This document shows, piece by piece, positions 1 through 9,373 of a DNA stretch of 64,000 nt. Location of the stretch: the NCBI RefSeq assembly GCF_014190805.1, contig NZ_JACHVQ010000001.1:62001-126000 (forward strand). Direction: 5' to 3'. The stretch is from Flexivirga oryzae. Its GTDB lineage: Bacteria; Actinomycetota; Actinomycetes; Actinomycetales; Dermatophilaceae. Position 1 is the first letter of the stretch. Every line of letters starts with the position of its first letter. The translations under genes and the position numbers were made by a program. The notes under the pieces are model-generated. The model did not search any database and was not told where the DNA came from. It saw only the letters and a list, made by a program, of their open reading frames with translations.

Positions 1-720
1 TGCCGGCGCGATGAAACCGCCCTCGCCCTGGATCGGCTCGATGAGGAACGCCGCGATCTGGTCGGCGCCGACTGCCTTCTCCGCCATGGTGATCGCACGC
101 TGGGCGGCTTCCTCGCCGGTCATCCCGTCGGGGTCGCGGAAGGGGTATGACGTGGGCACCCGGTAGATGTCCGAGGCGAAGGGGCCAAACCCCTTCTTGT
201 AGGGCATCGCCTTCGCGGTGAGCGCCATCGTGAGGTTGGTCCGGCCGTGGTAGGCGTGGTCGACCGCGACGATCGCCTGCCGTCCCGTCGCGTACCGTGC
301 GATCTTCACGGCGTTCTCGACCGCCTCGGCGCCGGAGTTGAACAGCGCGGACTTCTTCGCGTGATCCCCGGGCGTCAGCTCGGCGAGCTTCTCGGCGACG
401 GCGACATACCCCTCGTAGGGGGTGACCATGAAGCAGGTGTGGGTGATGTCGGCGACCTGCTGCTGCACGTTCGCCACCACGCGCGGGTTGGCGTTGCCGA
501 CCGTCGTGACCGCGATGCCGGAGCCGAGGTCGATCAGCGTGTTGCCGTCGACATCCTCGATGATGCCGCCGGCCGCGCGGGCGGCATACACCGGCAGCGT
601 CGACGACACCCCGCCGGCGACGACAGCAGCGCGACGTGCGGCGAGCTCCTGCGACCGAGGACCGGGGACGGGGGTTTTCAGTTCACGGCGCTGCGCGACG
701 TCCGGTGTGGTGATTGTCAT
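1..720 (-). CDS. gabT: 4-aminobutyrate aminotransferase, N-terminal part (cut by window edge)
   Basis: This is the first 240 codons of a PLP-dependent class III aminotransferase that moves the amino group of 4-aminobutyrate to 2-oxoglutarate. Read from the ATG at 720-718, the protein starts MTITTPDVAQRRELKTPVPG and contains the family landmarks NSGAEAVENAVKIAR (cofactor phosphate contacts), DHAYHGRTNLTMALT and EPIQGEGGF, which agree closely with actinobacterial GabT. The catalytic lysine region lies beyond the window. It runs away from the GntR gene at 806-1540 on the same strand, 85 bp downstream of that gene's stop, so the two could be cotranscribed. A specificity for a related omega-amino acid cannot be excluded. 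Confidence 0.9.
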   Translation of the reverse strand, partial: MTITTPDVAQRRELKTPVPGPRSQELAARRAAVVAGGVSSTLPVYAARAAGGIIEDVDGNTLIDLGSGIAVTTVGNANPRVVANVQQQVADITHTCFMVTPYEGYVAVAEKLAELTPGDHAKKSALFNSGAEAVENAVKIARYATGRQAIVAVDHAYHGRTNLTMALTAKAMPYKKGFGPFASDIYRVPTSYPFRDPDGMTGEEAAQRAITMAEKAVGADQIAAFLIEPIQGEGGFIAPA

Positions 721-805
721 GGCGTGCTCCTGCTCCGAACTGGGCGACCACCGCACTCGCGGCGATCAAAGGGTTTCGATTTCGAACTATAGACGACTCT
801 GCGGC

Positions 806-1540
806 TCAATCAACCGTGACGTCGAACTGGTAGCTGTCGGCGCGATAGCAGTGGTCGCCGAACTCCACCGGATCGCCGGCCATGCTGAAGGCGGCTCGTT
901 GCATGGTGAGCAACGGGACCCCGCCGCCCATCTTGAGGCGTCGTCGTTCGGCGGCGGTCGGGGCTCTCGCGCCGATGCTCTGCTGGGCGACGGTCGGCCC
1001 GGCTCCGCGCCGGCGCAGGACGGCATACAGCCCATCCTCCTCCAGTTGCGGGCGGGGTATGTCGGCGAACGCCGGCGGCAGCCAGTTGTGCAGCAGTGCG
1101 ATGGGTGATCCATCGGCCAGCCGCAGACGAACGATCGACAGCAGGGAGGTGGAATGCGGGAGGGCCAGCGCCGATGCTGCTGGCGCGTTCTGCTCCAGCC
1201 GGAAGTCGATGATCTGAGTGCTCGGCCTGCGCCCCGCACGTGCGAGATCGTCGTAGAGGCTCGTCAGGCCCAGGCGGCGGTGGATGCGCTGGTTCGCGAC
1301 CCGGGTCCCGAGACCGCGCCGCCGGACGATGAGCCCGTCGGCGACCAGGTCCTGGAGGGCTCTGCGCACGGTCGGCCTCGACAACTGGAGGCGCTCGACC
1401 AGAGCCATCTCGTTCTCCAGACTCTGCCCCGGTGTCAGCGCACCGTCATCAATCGCCTGTCGAAGCTGTTCTGCCAGTTGGTGATACAGCGGCACGGGCG
1501 ATGCCCTGTCGATGGTGATGGCAACCGGTGGCGCGGACAT
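806..1540 (-). CDS. GntR-family (HutC/UTRA) transcriptional regulator, probably of the inositol genes
   Basis: The 244-residue protein has an N-terminal winged helix-turn-helix (about residues 10-78, with PLYHQLAEQLRQAI and LSRPTVRRALQDLV, typical of GntR) and a C-terminal UTRA effector domain (about 95-240). It is divergent from the iol run, sharing a 146-bp gap with iolG, which is the usual place for a repressor of the neighbouring catabolic operon. That it responds to an inositol intermediate is inferred from position only. It could equally affect gabT, which lies downstream on the same strand. Confidence 0.85.
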   Translation of the reverse strand: MSAPPVAITIDRASPVPLYHQLAEQLRQAIDDGALTPGQSLENEMALVERLQLSRPTVRRALQDLVADGLIVRRRGLGTRVANQRIHRRLGLTSLYDDLARAGRRPSTQIIDFRLEQNAPAASALALPHSTSLLSIVRLRLADGSPIALLHNWLPPAFADIPRPQLEEDGLYAVLRRRGAGPTVAQQSIGARAPTAAERRRLKMGGGVPLLTMQRAAFSMAGDPVEFGDHCYRADSYQFDVTVD

Positions 1541-1574
1541 ATGACGATGTTACGCCAAAGATCAGGACGTAATG

Positions 1575-1594
1575 TTGTCAATATGTCAGGACAA
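1575..1594. promoter_or_regulatory. Candidate GntR operator between the divergent regulator and iolG
   Basis: The sequence TTGTCAATATGTCAGGACAA has inverted half-sites TTGTC and GACAA separated by 10 bp and lies in the short AT-richer gap between the regulator and iolG. HutC-type GntR proteins bind such short palindromes near their own genes. No promoter hexamers could be assigned with confidence, so this is a position-based suggestion. Confidence 0.3.
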
Positions 1595-1686
1595 ATGAAC
1601 TCGTGGTTGCTACTGTCTCCATGTGATCCGGCGTACGGCGCCTGACATCCACTCCTGACACACCTCGACAGATCGGACTGGCACCC

Positions 1687-2697
1687 ATGCGCATCGGATT
1701 GGCCGGCGTTGGTCGGATCGGCGCCTTCCATGCGGCGACCCTGCGGCACCTCGACGGGGTGGACGAGGTCGTCCTCGCCGACGCCCGGGCCGGGACGGCC
1801 GACCGGGTGGCGCGCGAGCTCGGCCTTCGTGCGGTCGGCAGCGTCGATGCGTTGCTCGAGGGAGGGATCGACGGGCTGCTCATCGCGACCGACACCATGA
1901 GTCACGCTCCGCTGTTGCGCAGAGCGATCGCACAAGGTCTGCCCACGTTCTGCGAGAAGCCGGTCGCGGCCGCCCTGGATGAGACGATCGAGCTCGCCGA
2001 GCTGGAGCGCGCCTCGGGTGTGCCGATCCACATCGGTTTCCAGCGCCGGTTCGACTCCGGCTACGTGACGGCTCGCGAGGCGGTCGCGTCCGGGAGCCTG
2101 GGATTCGTGCACACCATCCGGGCCAACACGATGGACGAGACACCGCCGCCGGCGGCATACATCCCGACGAGCGGTGGCATCTTCCGGGACTGCAACGTCC
2201 ACGATTTCGACATCCTGCGGTTCATCACCGGTCGAGAGGTCGTCTCGGTGGCGGCGACCGGGGGCAATCGCGGAGCTGACTTCTTCACCGCGGCCGGGGA
2301 TGTCGACACCGGCGCCGCGCTGCTGAAGCTGGACGATGATTCGGTCGCCCTGGTCAATTCCACGCGGTACAACGGTGCAGGACACGACGTACGCATGGAG
2401 GTCTTCGGTGAGAAGGGCGCGATCGCGGTCGGCCTCGACGACAGCCTCGCACTCACCTCGGCGGAAACGGGCGTGACGTTCCCCGCGGGTCCGCGGGTGC
2501 ACAGCTTCCAGGAGCGCTTCCTGCCCGCCTACCAGGCGGAACTGTCCGCGTTCTGCGAGGTCGTCGCCGGTCGCCGACCGAGCCCCTGCACCGTGTATGA
2601 CGCGCTGCAGGCGTTCCGGATCGCGGATGCCTGCGAGCTGTCGCGCGCGACGGGACGATCGGTGTCACTCCACGAGGTCCCGGAAGGTCTGCGATGA
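1687..2697 (+). CDS. iolG: Inositol 2-dehydrogenase-like oxidoreductase (Gfo/Idh/MocA family)
   Basis: The 336-residue protein has an N-terminal NAD(P)-binding Rossmann fold with GVGRIGAFHA at residues 7-16, the family signature EKPVA near residue 96, and a C-terminal Gfo/Idh/MocA substrate domain containing CNVHDFDILRF. In this context it should oxidise myo-inositol to 2-keto-myo-inositol (scyllo-inosose), the first step of the pathway. It is the first gene of the run and its stop overlaps the next start (ATGA at 2694-2697). The family also includes scyllo-inositol and other sugar dehydrogenases, so the exact substrate is inferred from the neighbours. Confidence 0.85.
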   Translation: MRIGLAGVGRIGAFHAATLRHLDGVDEVVLADARAGTADRVARELGLRAVGSVDALLEGGIDGLLIATDTMSHAPLLRRAIAQGLPTFCEKPVAAALDETIELAELERASGVPIHIGFQRRFDSGYVTAREAVASGSLGFVHTIRANTMDETPPPAAYIPTSGGIFRDCNVHDFDILRFITGREVVSVAATGGNRGADFFTAAGDVDTGAALLKLDDDSVALVNSTRYNGAGHDVRMEVFGEKGAIAVGLDDSLALTSAETGVTFPAGPRVHSFQERFLPAYQAELSAFCEVVAGRRPSPCTVYDALQAFRIADACELSRATGRSVSLHEVPEGLR

Positions 2698-3578
2698 GTC
2701 GTCCGCTCCGGCAGAGAGTCGCGGCCGCGCCTATTTCGTGGGGCGTGTGCGAGGTCCCCGACTGGGGTTTCCAGCTCGATCCAGCGACAGTCCTCACCCA
2801 GATGCGCGAACTCGGCCTCGTGGCAACGGAGTTCGGCCCGGAGGGCTTCCTCCCGGACGACCCGCGTGCGAAGGCTGAGACGCTGCGTGGCTACGGCTTG
2901 TCGGCTGTCGGGCAGTTCGTGCCCGTCGTCCTGCACGATCCCGCCGTGGATCCGCTGCCGACCGTCGAGCGGGCGATGACCGCGTTGCTCGCTGCACGCG
3001 CCGACACGGTTGTGATCGCGGCAGCGACCGGCACGCAGGGGTACGACTCACGGCCGCAGCTCGACGACCTCGGCTGGTCGACCTTGCTCTCGCACCTCGA
3101 CCTCATCGAGGAACGTGCCGGTGCGCGGGGTCTGCGCGCGGCGCTGCACCCGCACGTAGGCACGATGGTCGAGTCGGGGGAGGAGACCGAGAGGGTTCTT
3201 GCCGGTTCCCGCATCGGTCTGTGCCTCGACACCGGTCACATCCTGGTCGGTGGCGGTGATCCCGTCGCGATCGCCCGCAGCTGGACGAGCCGCATTCGTC
3301 ATACCCATCTCAAGGACGTGCGGGCCGAGCTGGCCGAAGCTGTCCGAACCGGAACGATCAGCTACACCGAGGCGGTGTCGAGGGGCATGTATGTGCCGCT
3401 CGGTCGGGGCGACGTGGACCTGGGTGCGATCATCGACGCACTGGAGTCGCACGACTACGACGGTTGGTACGTCCTCGAACAGGACACGATCCTGGCGGCG
3501 GACCCCGCCCGGACCGGAGCCGGACCGGAGCAGGACGTTCGTGCCTCGCTCGAGTTCGTGCTGGCGAGGTCCTCATGA
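2694..3578 (+). CDS. iolE: Inosose dehydratase/isomerase-like TIM-barrel protein
   Basis: This 294-residue protein belongs to the xylose-isomerase-like TIM-barrel superfamily that includes IolE, IolI and IolH. It shows PISWGVCEVPDWG at the N-terminus and the metal-site strands LHPHVGT, CLDTGH, HTHLKDV and WYVLEQD. It is the only member of this superfamily in a cluster that otherwise has IolG, IolD, IolB and IolC, so the missing activity, dehydration of scyllo-inosose, is the most likely job. That assignment is by elimination; an inosose isomerase role is the main alternative. It overlaps its neighbours by 4 bp on each side, implying translational coupling. Confidence 0.75.
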   Translation: MSRPLRQRVAAAPISWGVCEVPDWGFQLDPATVLTQMRELGLVATEFGPEGFLPDDPRAKAETLRGYGLSAVGQFVPVVLHDPAVDPLPTVERAMTALLAARADTVVIAAATGTQGYDSRPQLDDLGWSTLLSHLDLIEERAGARGLRAALHPHVGTMVESGEETERVLAGSRIGLCLDTGHILVGGGDPVAIARSWTSRIRHTHLKDVRAELAEAVRTGTISYTEAVSRGMYVPLGRGDVDLGAIIDALESHDYDGWYVLEQDTILAADPARTGAGPEQDVRASLEFVLARSS

Positions 3579-4525
3579 GCGGGCGGGAGCTGGTCGCGAT
3601 CGGTCGGACCGGCGTCGACATCTACCCGCTCGACCACGGGGTGCCGCTCGAGGAGGTGCGGACGTTCCAGAAGTTCCTCGGCGGAAGTGCCACCAACGTC
3701 GCCGTCGCAGCAGCACGTCTCGGCCACGACGTCGCGCTGGTGACCCAGGTGGCCGATGACCCGTTCGGCCGGTACGTCCGGTCCGAGGCGAACCGGCTGG
3801 GCGTCGATCCGGCATACATCCTGACCCGCAAGGAGGACGGACCGCCGACGCCCGTCACCTTCTGCGCCGTCCACCCGCCCGACGACTTCCCGCTGTACTT
3901 CTACCGTTACCCGACGGCGCCGGACCTGCAGCTCGAACCGGAAGCACTGCCGCTGGCGGACATTCGCGAGAGCAACGCCTACTGGTCCACGCTGACGGGG
4001 CTGTCACAGGAGCCGAGCCGGCAGGCACACTTCGCTGCCTGGCAGGCACGCGGCCGAGTGCCGCACACCGTCCTCGACCTCGACTACCGGCCGATGTTCT
4101 GGGCCGGAGCTGACGAGGCGGCGGCCCAGGCGTCGGCGGCACTGGAGCTGGTGACGGTGGCGGTGGGGAACCAGGACGAGTGCGCCGTGGCGGTGGGGGA
4201 GCGCGACCCGCAGCGCGCCGCCGCGGCGCTGCTCGACCGTGGTTTGCAACTCGCCGTGGTCAAGCAGGGCCCGCGAGGCGTGCTGGCCGCCACGCGCGAG
4301 GAGCAGGTGGAGGTGCCGGTCCACCGGGTCGACGTGGTCAACGGGCTCGGCGCCGGTGACGCGTTCGGCGGCGCACTCGTGCACGGTCTGCTGAGCGGGT
4401 GGTCGCTACGACGGGTCATTGCATTCGCGAATGTCGCAGGTGCACTCGTGGCCGGCAGGCTGGAATGCTCGACAGCGATGCCCACCGCCGCGGAGGTCGA
4501 GCAGGCACTTGGATCGGAGGGATGA
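3575..4525 (+). CDS. iolC: 5-dehydro-2-deoxygluconokinase (PfkB family)
   Basis: The 316-residue protein is a ribokinase/PfkB-type sugar kinase. The N-terminal sugar-site region reads FLGGSATNVAVAAARLGHDV, and the C-terminal PfkB signature NGLGAGDAFGGALVHGL carries the catalytic aspartate. It would phosphorylate 5-dehydro-2-deoxy-D-gluconate made by IolB. The start at 3575 is chosen because ATGA overlaps the previous stop; a longer upstream extension in the same frame would run through the iolE-like gene. The next gene also starts by a 4-bp overlap. Confidence 0.9.
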   Translation: MSGRELVAIGRTGVDIYPLDHGVPLEEVRTFQKFLGGSATNVAVAAARLGHDVALVTQVADDPFGRYVRSEANRLGVDPAYILTRKEDGPPTPVTFCAVHPPDDFPLYFYRYPTAPDLQLEPEALPLADIRESNAYWSTLTGLSQEPSRQAHFAAWQARGRVPHTVLDLDYRPMFWAGADEAAAQASAALELVTVAVGNQDECAVAVGERDPQRAAAALLDRGLQLAVVKQGPRGVLAATREEQVEVPVHRVDVVNGLGAGDAFGGALVHGLLSGWSLRRVIAFANVAGALVAGRLECSTAMPTAAEVEQALGSEG

Positions 4526-5478
4526 CGGACAGCATGGACCAGACGCAGCTGCGAGCCGATGTCTCGACCGGCGACACCGCCGGTGAGCCGTGGGCCGTCG
4601 ACATCTCCGGCCTGACCCGGGTGCGCGCCGAACGGCCGACGATGATCGCCGATCGTTGGGCGGCGCGCCGCAGACGGCCACTGTTGCGCGAGGACGGTCG
4701 GATGCTGCTCGTGGCGGCGGACCATCCCGCTCGAGGTGCCTTCGGTGTGCGCGGCGACGCCTCGGCGATGGCCGACCGGGTCGATCTGCTGCGCCGACTC
4801 GTGACCGCGTTGGGCTGCCCAGGTGTCGACGGCGTGCTCGGGACCGCCGACGTGCTCGACGACCTGCTGCTGCTGGGGGCGCTGGAGGGCAAGATCGCGA
4901 TCGGCTCGATGAACCGGGGCGGGTTGCAGGGCGCGAGTTTCGAGTTCGACGACCGGTTCACCGGATACACGCCGGAGCTGATCGCAGCGCGTGGACTCGA
5001 AGGCGGGAAGACCCTCACCCGGATCTGCTACGACGACCCCGGCACCGTGGCGACCTTGGAGGCGACGGGGCGGGTTGTCACCGAACTCGCCCAGCGCCGG
5101 CTGATCACCATGCTCGAGCCGTTCATCTCGGTGCAGGACGGCGGCAGGGTCAGGAATCTGCTGGACCCCGACAACACCATCCTGTCGATCAACATCTGCG
5201 CCGGTCTCGGCGCCGACAGCTCGCACACCTGGTTGAAGGTGCCTGTCGTCGACCAGATGGACCGGGTCCTGTCGGCGACCACCTTGCCCACGGTGCTGCT
5301 CGGTGGCGACCCCCAGGGTGACCCGGAGGAGACCTACGACTCGTGGCGGGCAGCACTGAGCATGCCTGCGGCTCGCGGGCTCGTCGTCGGGCGCGCCCTG
5401 CTCTATCCACCCGGCGGTGACGTGCGCGCCGCAGTCGAGACGGCGGCGCGGATGGTCCACCCGGAGGAGGCACGATGA
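4522..5478 (+). CDS. Cgl0159-like (beta/alpha)8 aldolase of inositol clusters
   Basis: This 318-residue protein resembles the Cgl0159 family found in inositol operons of Corynebacterium and relatives, a class I aldolase-type barrel. Visible features are LLVAADHPARGAFG, the strand GVLGTADVLDDLLLLG and a C-terminal segment around TVLLGGDPQGDPEETYDSW. By position it probably cleaves the phosphorylated product of IolC to dihydroxyacetone phosphate and malonate semialdehyde, the role of IolJ elsewhere. I recognise the family from context and overall pattern, so the reaction is inferred. The start at 4522 overlaps iolC by 4 bp. Confidence 0.75.
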   Translation: MTDSMDQTQLRADVSTGDTAGEPWAVDISGLTRVRAERPTMIADRWAARRRRPLLREDGRMLLVAADHPARGAFGVRGDASAMADRVDLLRRLVTALGCPGVDGVLGTADVLDDLLLLGALEGKIAIGSMNRGGLQGASFEFDDRFTGYTPELIAARGLEGGKTLTRICYDDPGTVATLEATGRVVTELAQRRLITMLEPFISVQDGGRVRNLLDPDNTILSINICAGLGADSSHTWLKVPVVDQMDRVLSATTLPTVLLGGDPQGDPEETYDSWRAALSMPAARGLVVGRALLYPPGGDVRAAVETAARMVHPEEAR

Positions 5479-6377
5479 GCGGTGGGACGGACAACGACCG
5501 TTGGGTCCGCCCGGGCCGGGCAACCGGTCGAGAGGTGGTCGTCATACAGCCCGGGGACGACGGTCAGTGGTCGCACACGGGCCTGGTGGTGGTGCGGTTG
5601 GACCCGGGAGAGCAATACGAGTTTTGCTCTCCTGCAACAGAATGCGTCGTCGTACCGTTGCATGGAGCAGTCCGCGCAACGTGTGACGACGCGGACATCG
5701 CGCTGTCCGGGCGCGACTCCGTCTTCGACGGACCCACCGACGTCGCCTACCTCCCGGACGCGACGTCGATCGAGGTCAGCGCAGGGGAGGGGCCGGCACG
5801 AGTGGCGCTGTGCCTGGCCTCCCGATCGTCGGACGACGCGTTTCCGGCACGCGGGATCGACGCGAGTGACGTGCCGATCGAGTTGCGCGGAGCCGGCGTC
5901 TGCTCGAGAGAGGTGCGGGGCCTCGGTATGCCGGGAACCCTCGACGCAGAGGGGATCCTCGTGTGCGAGGTCATCACTCCGGCGGGCAACTGGTCGTCCT
6001 ACCCGCCGCACAAGCACGACGAAGCACGTGACGGCGTCGAGACCGAACTGGAGGAGATCTACTACTTCGAGGCGCGGCACGCGACAGGCGGTCGTGACCA
6101 CGACGCGATCGGCTATCACCGGGTCTACGGCACCGCGGATCGCCCCATCGATGTACTCGCCGAAGTGCGCACGGGCGACGCGGTCATGGTGCCGCACGGC
6201 TGGCACGGCCCGTCGATGGCCGCACCGGATGCCGACCTCTACTACCTGAACGTGATGGCCGGGCCGGGCCCGGAGCGCAACTGGCTGATCAGTGACGACC
6301 CCGCGCACGCCGCGATCAGGGACGGCTGGGCCGGTCTGCCGGTGGACCCGCGGCTGCCCATGGGAGGGGAACGATGA
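5475..6377 (+). CDS. iolB: 5-deoxy-glucuronate isomerase
   Basis: The 300-residue protein has the bicupin layout of IolB. The C-terminal cupin carries the metal-binding pattern YPPHKHDE followed by TELEEIYYFE, with the late histidine in VPHGWHGPS. It converts 5-deoxy-D-glucuronate, the hydrolysis product of IolD, to 5-dehydro-2-deoxygluconate. Length and motif order match the family. Its start overlaps the aldolase gene by 4 bp and its stop overlaps iolD by 4 bp, so the catabolic genes form one tightly coupled transcript. Confidence 0.92.
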   Translation: MSGGTDNDRWVRPGRATGREVVVIQPGDDGQWSHTGLVVVRLDPGEQYEFCSPATECVVVPLHGAVRATCDDADIALSGRDSVFDGPTDVAYLPDATSIEVSAGEGPARVALCLASRSSDDAFPARGIDASDVPIELRGAGVCSREVRGLGMPGTLDAEGILVCEVITPAGNWSSYPPHKHDEARDGVETELEEIYYFEARHATGGRDHDAIGYHRVYGTADRPIDVLAEVRTGDAVMVPHGWHGPSMAAPDADLYYLNVMAGPGPERNWLISDDPAHAAIRDGWAGLPVDPRLPMGGER

Positions 6378-8347
6378 GTGAGCGCAGCGAGCAGTCCGTC
6401 GGCTCGGTGAGATTGACGGTCGCGCAGGCCACTGTCCGGTTCCTCGCGGCGCAGCTCAGCGAACGCGACGGACAGCAAAACCCTTTCTTCGCAGGTGTGC
6501 TCGGCATTTTCGGGCACGGCAACGTCGCGGGCATCGGCCAGGCGCTGATGGAACGCGAGGAGCACGACGAGCCGGGGCTGCCGTATGTGCTCGCCCGCAA
6601 CGAGCAGGCCATGGTCCACACCGCGGTTGGCTTCGCCAAACAACGCCGGCGCCTGCAGACGTGGGTGTGCACCGCCTCCGTCGGGCCCGGCTCGACCAAC
6701 ATGGCGACGGGCGCGGCGCTCGCCACGATCAACCGGATCCCTGTGCTGTTGTTGCCGTCCGGCACGTTTGCGACGCGGGCGAGCGGTCCGGTGCTGCAGG
6801 AGCTCGAGCACCCGATGGCCGGTGACGTCTCCGTCAACGACGTCTTCCGCCCGGTGACGCGCTTCTTCGACCGGGTCAGCCGCCCGGAGCAGTTGCCATC
6901 GGTGCTCCTCTCCGCGATGGCTGTGCTGACCGATCCCGTGCGGACCGGTGCCGTCGCCCTCGACCTGCCCCAGGACGTGCAGGCCGAGGCGTTCGATTGG
7001 CCCGCCGGCCTGTTCGCCCCGCGGGTGTGGCGGATCGGTCGCGCACCCGCCGAGCAGGGGGCTCTCGATGCCGCGGCCGACCTGATCCGCGGCGCACATC
7101 GTCCATTGATCGTCGCCGGCGGTGGGGTGCACTACTCGGGCGCCGAGGACGCGCTCGACGAGCTGAGTGCCCGGACCGGCATCCCTGTCGCCGAGACCCA
7201 GGCAGGCAAGGGCGCATTGCTCCACGGTCACCCGAACCTGGTCGGGGCGGTCGGCTCGACGGGCACCACGGCTGCGAATTCCCTTGCCGTGAAGGCAGAC
7301 CTGGTAATCGGGATCGGGACGCGGTGGACCGACTTCAGCACGGCGTCACGCACCGTCTTCCGGTCACCGGATGTGCGCTTCATCAACCTCAACGTCGTCC
7401 GCAGCGATGCAGTCAAACACGCCGCACTCGAGGTCGTCGCGGACGCGCGGGATGCCGTCGACGGCCTCACGAAAAGGTTGTCCGGATGGAGCGTTCCCGG
7501 CTCTTACCGCGAGGAGCAGCAACGCCTTTGGCGGGACTGGGATGCCCAGGTCGAACTCGCCTACGCCGAGGACGCCGCGACTCGCGAAGGCCTGCCGGAC
7601 GGCCTGCTGACCCAGGGTTCGGTCCTCGGGGCCGTCAATCGTCTGAGCGACCCGCGGGACGTGGTCGTCTGTGCGGCCGGCTCGATGCCGGGAGATCTGC
7701 ACAAGCTGTGGCGGGTGCGGGACGCCTACGGCTACCACGTGGAGTACGGCTACTCCTGCATGGGCTACGAGATCCCGGCCGCGATCGGGGTTCGGCTGGC
7801 CGACCCGTCACGTGACGTCTTCGCGATGGTGGGCGACGGCGGCTATCTGATGATGCCGACCGAGTTGGTGACCGCCGTGCAGGAACGCATCAAGATCATC
7901 GTGGTCCTGGTGCAGAACCACGGTTTCGGTTCCATCGGCTCACTGTCGCAGACGTTGGGATCGCAGCGCTTCGGCACGAGCTACCGCTATCGGGACGGCG
8001 CGGGCCACCTGGCCGGTGACTTCCTCCCGGTCGATCTGGCCGCCAACGCGCGTAGCCTCGGGGCGACCGTCCTGGTCGCCGCATCGATCGACGAGCTCCA
8101 CGAGGCGATCCGCACGGCGAAGGCCGCACCGGACCGTTCCGGTCCCGTCGTGATCCACGTGTCCACCGACCCGTTCGTCGCGACGCCGGACTCGGCCGCC
8201 TGGTGGGACGTGCCCGTCAGCGAGGTCTCCGGGGTGGACAGCACCCGGGAAGCGAGGAACCGCTACGAGCAGCACAAGACCGCGCAGCACCCCTATGTTC
8301 GACCGACAGATCCGCCCGAACCGCCCAATGACGCGGTGACCCTGTGA
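6374..8347 (+). CDS. iolD: 3D-(3,5/4)-trihydroxycyclohexane-1,2-dione acylhydrolase
   Basis: The 657-residue ThDP-dependent enzyme opens the ring of the dione formed by the dehydratase, yielding 5-deoxyglucuronate. The N-terminal PYR domain has the catalytic-glutamate segment ARNEQAMVHTAVGFAK; the middle domain follows at about 200-340; the C-terminal PP domain has VGDGGYLMMPTELVTAV with the metal-diphosphate motif ending at QNHGFGSIG. The size is as expected for IolD. It is the last catabolic gene; the transporter lipoprotein begins immediately after its stop. Confidence 0.93.
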   Translation: MSERSEQSVGSVRLTVAQATVRFLAAQLSERDGQQNPFFAGVLGIFGHGNVAGIGQALMEREEHDEPGLPYVLARNEQAMVHTAVGFAKQRRRLQTWVCTASVGPGSTNMATGAALATINRIPVLLLPSGTFATRASGPVLQELEHPMAGDVSVNDVFRPVTRFFDRVSRPEQLPSVLLSAMAVLTDPVRTGAVALDLPQDVQAEAFDWPAGLFAPRVWRIGRAPAEQGALDAAADLIRGAHRPLIVAGGGVHYSGAEDALDELSARTGIPVAETQAGKGALLHGHPNLVGAVGSTGTTAANSLAVKADLVIGIGTRWTDFSTASRTVFRSPDVRFINLNVVRSDAVKHAALEVVADARDAVDGLTKRLSGWSVPGSYREEQQRLWRDWDAQVELAYAEDAATREGLPDGLLTQGSVLGAVNRLSDPRDVVVCAAGSMPGDLHKLWRVRDAYGYHVEYGYSCMGYEIPAAIGVRLADPSRDVFAMVGDGGYLMMPTELVTAVQERIKIIVVLVQNHGFGSIGSLSQTLGSQRFGTSYRYRDGAGHLAGDFLPVDLAANARSLGATVLVAASIDELHEAIRTAKAAPDRSGPVVIHVSTDPFVATPDSAAWWDVPVSEVSGVDSTREARNRYEQHKTAQHPYVRPTDPPEPPNDAVTL

Positions 8348-8358
8348 AAGGCACAACC

Positions 8359-9360
8359 ATGAAGAAGAACCGCAGCACCCGCAAGGTCCTTGCCACCTCG
8401 GCCGCGATACTCACGGCGGTCTCACTGGCCGCGTGCTCCTCGGGAGGTAAGGCGAAGGGAACCTCCTCGGACACTGCCGGAAACGCCGGAGTCGCATCGA
8501 CGCCCCGGGTGACCGTCGCCATGGTCACGCACTCGGCACCGGGTGACGTCTTCTGGGACATGGTCCGCAAGGGCGCGGAGGCCGCAGCGAAGAAGGACAA
8601 CGTCAAGCTGCAGTACTCGGCCGACCCGGACGCGACGAAGCAGGCGGCGCTGGTGCAGGCCGCCACCGACAAGAAGGTCAACGGCATCGCCGTGACCCTG
8701 GCCAACCCCAAGGCGATGGCGTCCGCGGTCGCCAGCGCGGAGAAGGCCGGCATACCGGTCGTCGGACTCAACTCGGGTCAGCAGTACATGGCTCAGGACA
8801 ACCTGCTCGGCTTCTTCGGGCAGGACGACGGGGTGGCCGGGGAGGAGGTCGGCAAGAAGCTCAAGGCGTCCGGCGCGCAGCACCCACTGTGTGTGATGCA
8901 CGAACAGGGCAACATCGGTCTCCAGGCACGCTGCGCCGGCATCAAGAAGTACGTGCCGGGCACGGTCAACATCTACGTCAACGGGCAGGACCCGACCTCG
9001 GTACAGTCCGGCATCACCGCCAAACTGCAGCAGGACAAGTCGATCGACTACGTCGTGAGCCTCAACGCCGGCGTCACCACGACAGCGGTGAAGTCGATCA
9101 AGGAGGCCGGGTCCAAGGCCAAACTCGTCAGCTTCGACACCAGCGCCGACGTGGTCAAGGCCATCCAGGACGGCACCGTCGACTTCGCGGTCGACCAGCA
9201 GCCGTGGCTGCAGGGTTACCTGGCGGTCGACTCGCTCTGGCTCTACCTCACCAACGGCGACACCATCGGCGGTGGCAGCCCCACGCTGACCGGCCCGTCC
9301 TTCGTCGACAAGTCCAACGTCAACGCGGTGGCCAAGTACGCTGCGAACGGCACCCGCTGA
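8359..9360 (+). CDS. Sugar (inositol) ABC transporter substrate-binding lipoprotein
   Basis: The 333-residue protein begins MKKNRSTRK, followed by a hydrophobic stretch and the lipobox LAAC before SSGG, so it is an exported lipoprotein. The body is a periplasmic-binding-protein type I fold like RbsB (VTVAMVTHSAPGDVFWDMV, GVTTTAVKSIKEAG, FAVDQQPWLQGYLAV). I chose the ATG at 8359 because AAAGG at 8347-8351 is well spaced; a GTG at 8344 overlapping the iolD stop is the alternative. Substrate is inferred to be myo-inositol from the operon. Confidence 0.88.
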   Translation: MKKNRSTRKVLATSAAILTAVSLAACSSGGKAKGTSSDTAGNAGVASTPRVTVAMVTHSAPGDVFWDMVRKGAEAAAKKDNVKLQYSADPDATKQAALVQAATDKKVNGIAVTLANPKAMASAVASAEKAGIPVVGLNSGQQYMAQDNLLGFFGQDDGVAGEEVGKKLKASGAQHPLCVMHEQGNIGLQARCAGIKKYVPGTVNIYVNGQDPTSVQSGITAKLQQDKSIDYVVSLNAGVTTTAVKSIKEAGSKAKLVSFDTSADVVKAIQDGTVDFAVDQQPWLQGYLAVDSLWLYLTNGDTIGGGSPTLTGPSFVDKSNVNAVAKYAANGTR

Positions 9361-9373
9361 CCGAGGAGTTGTC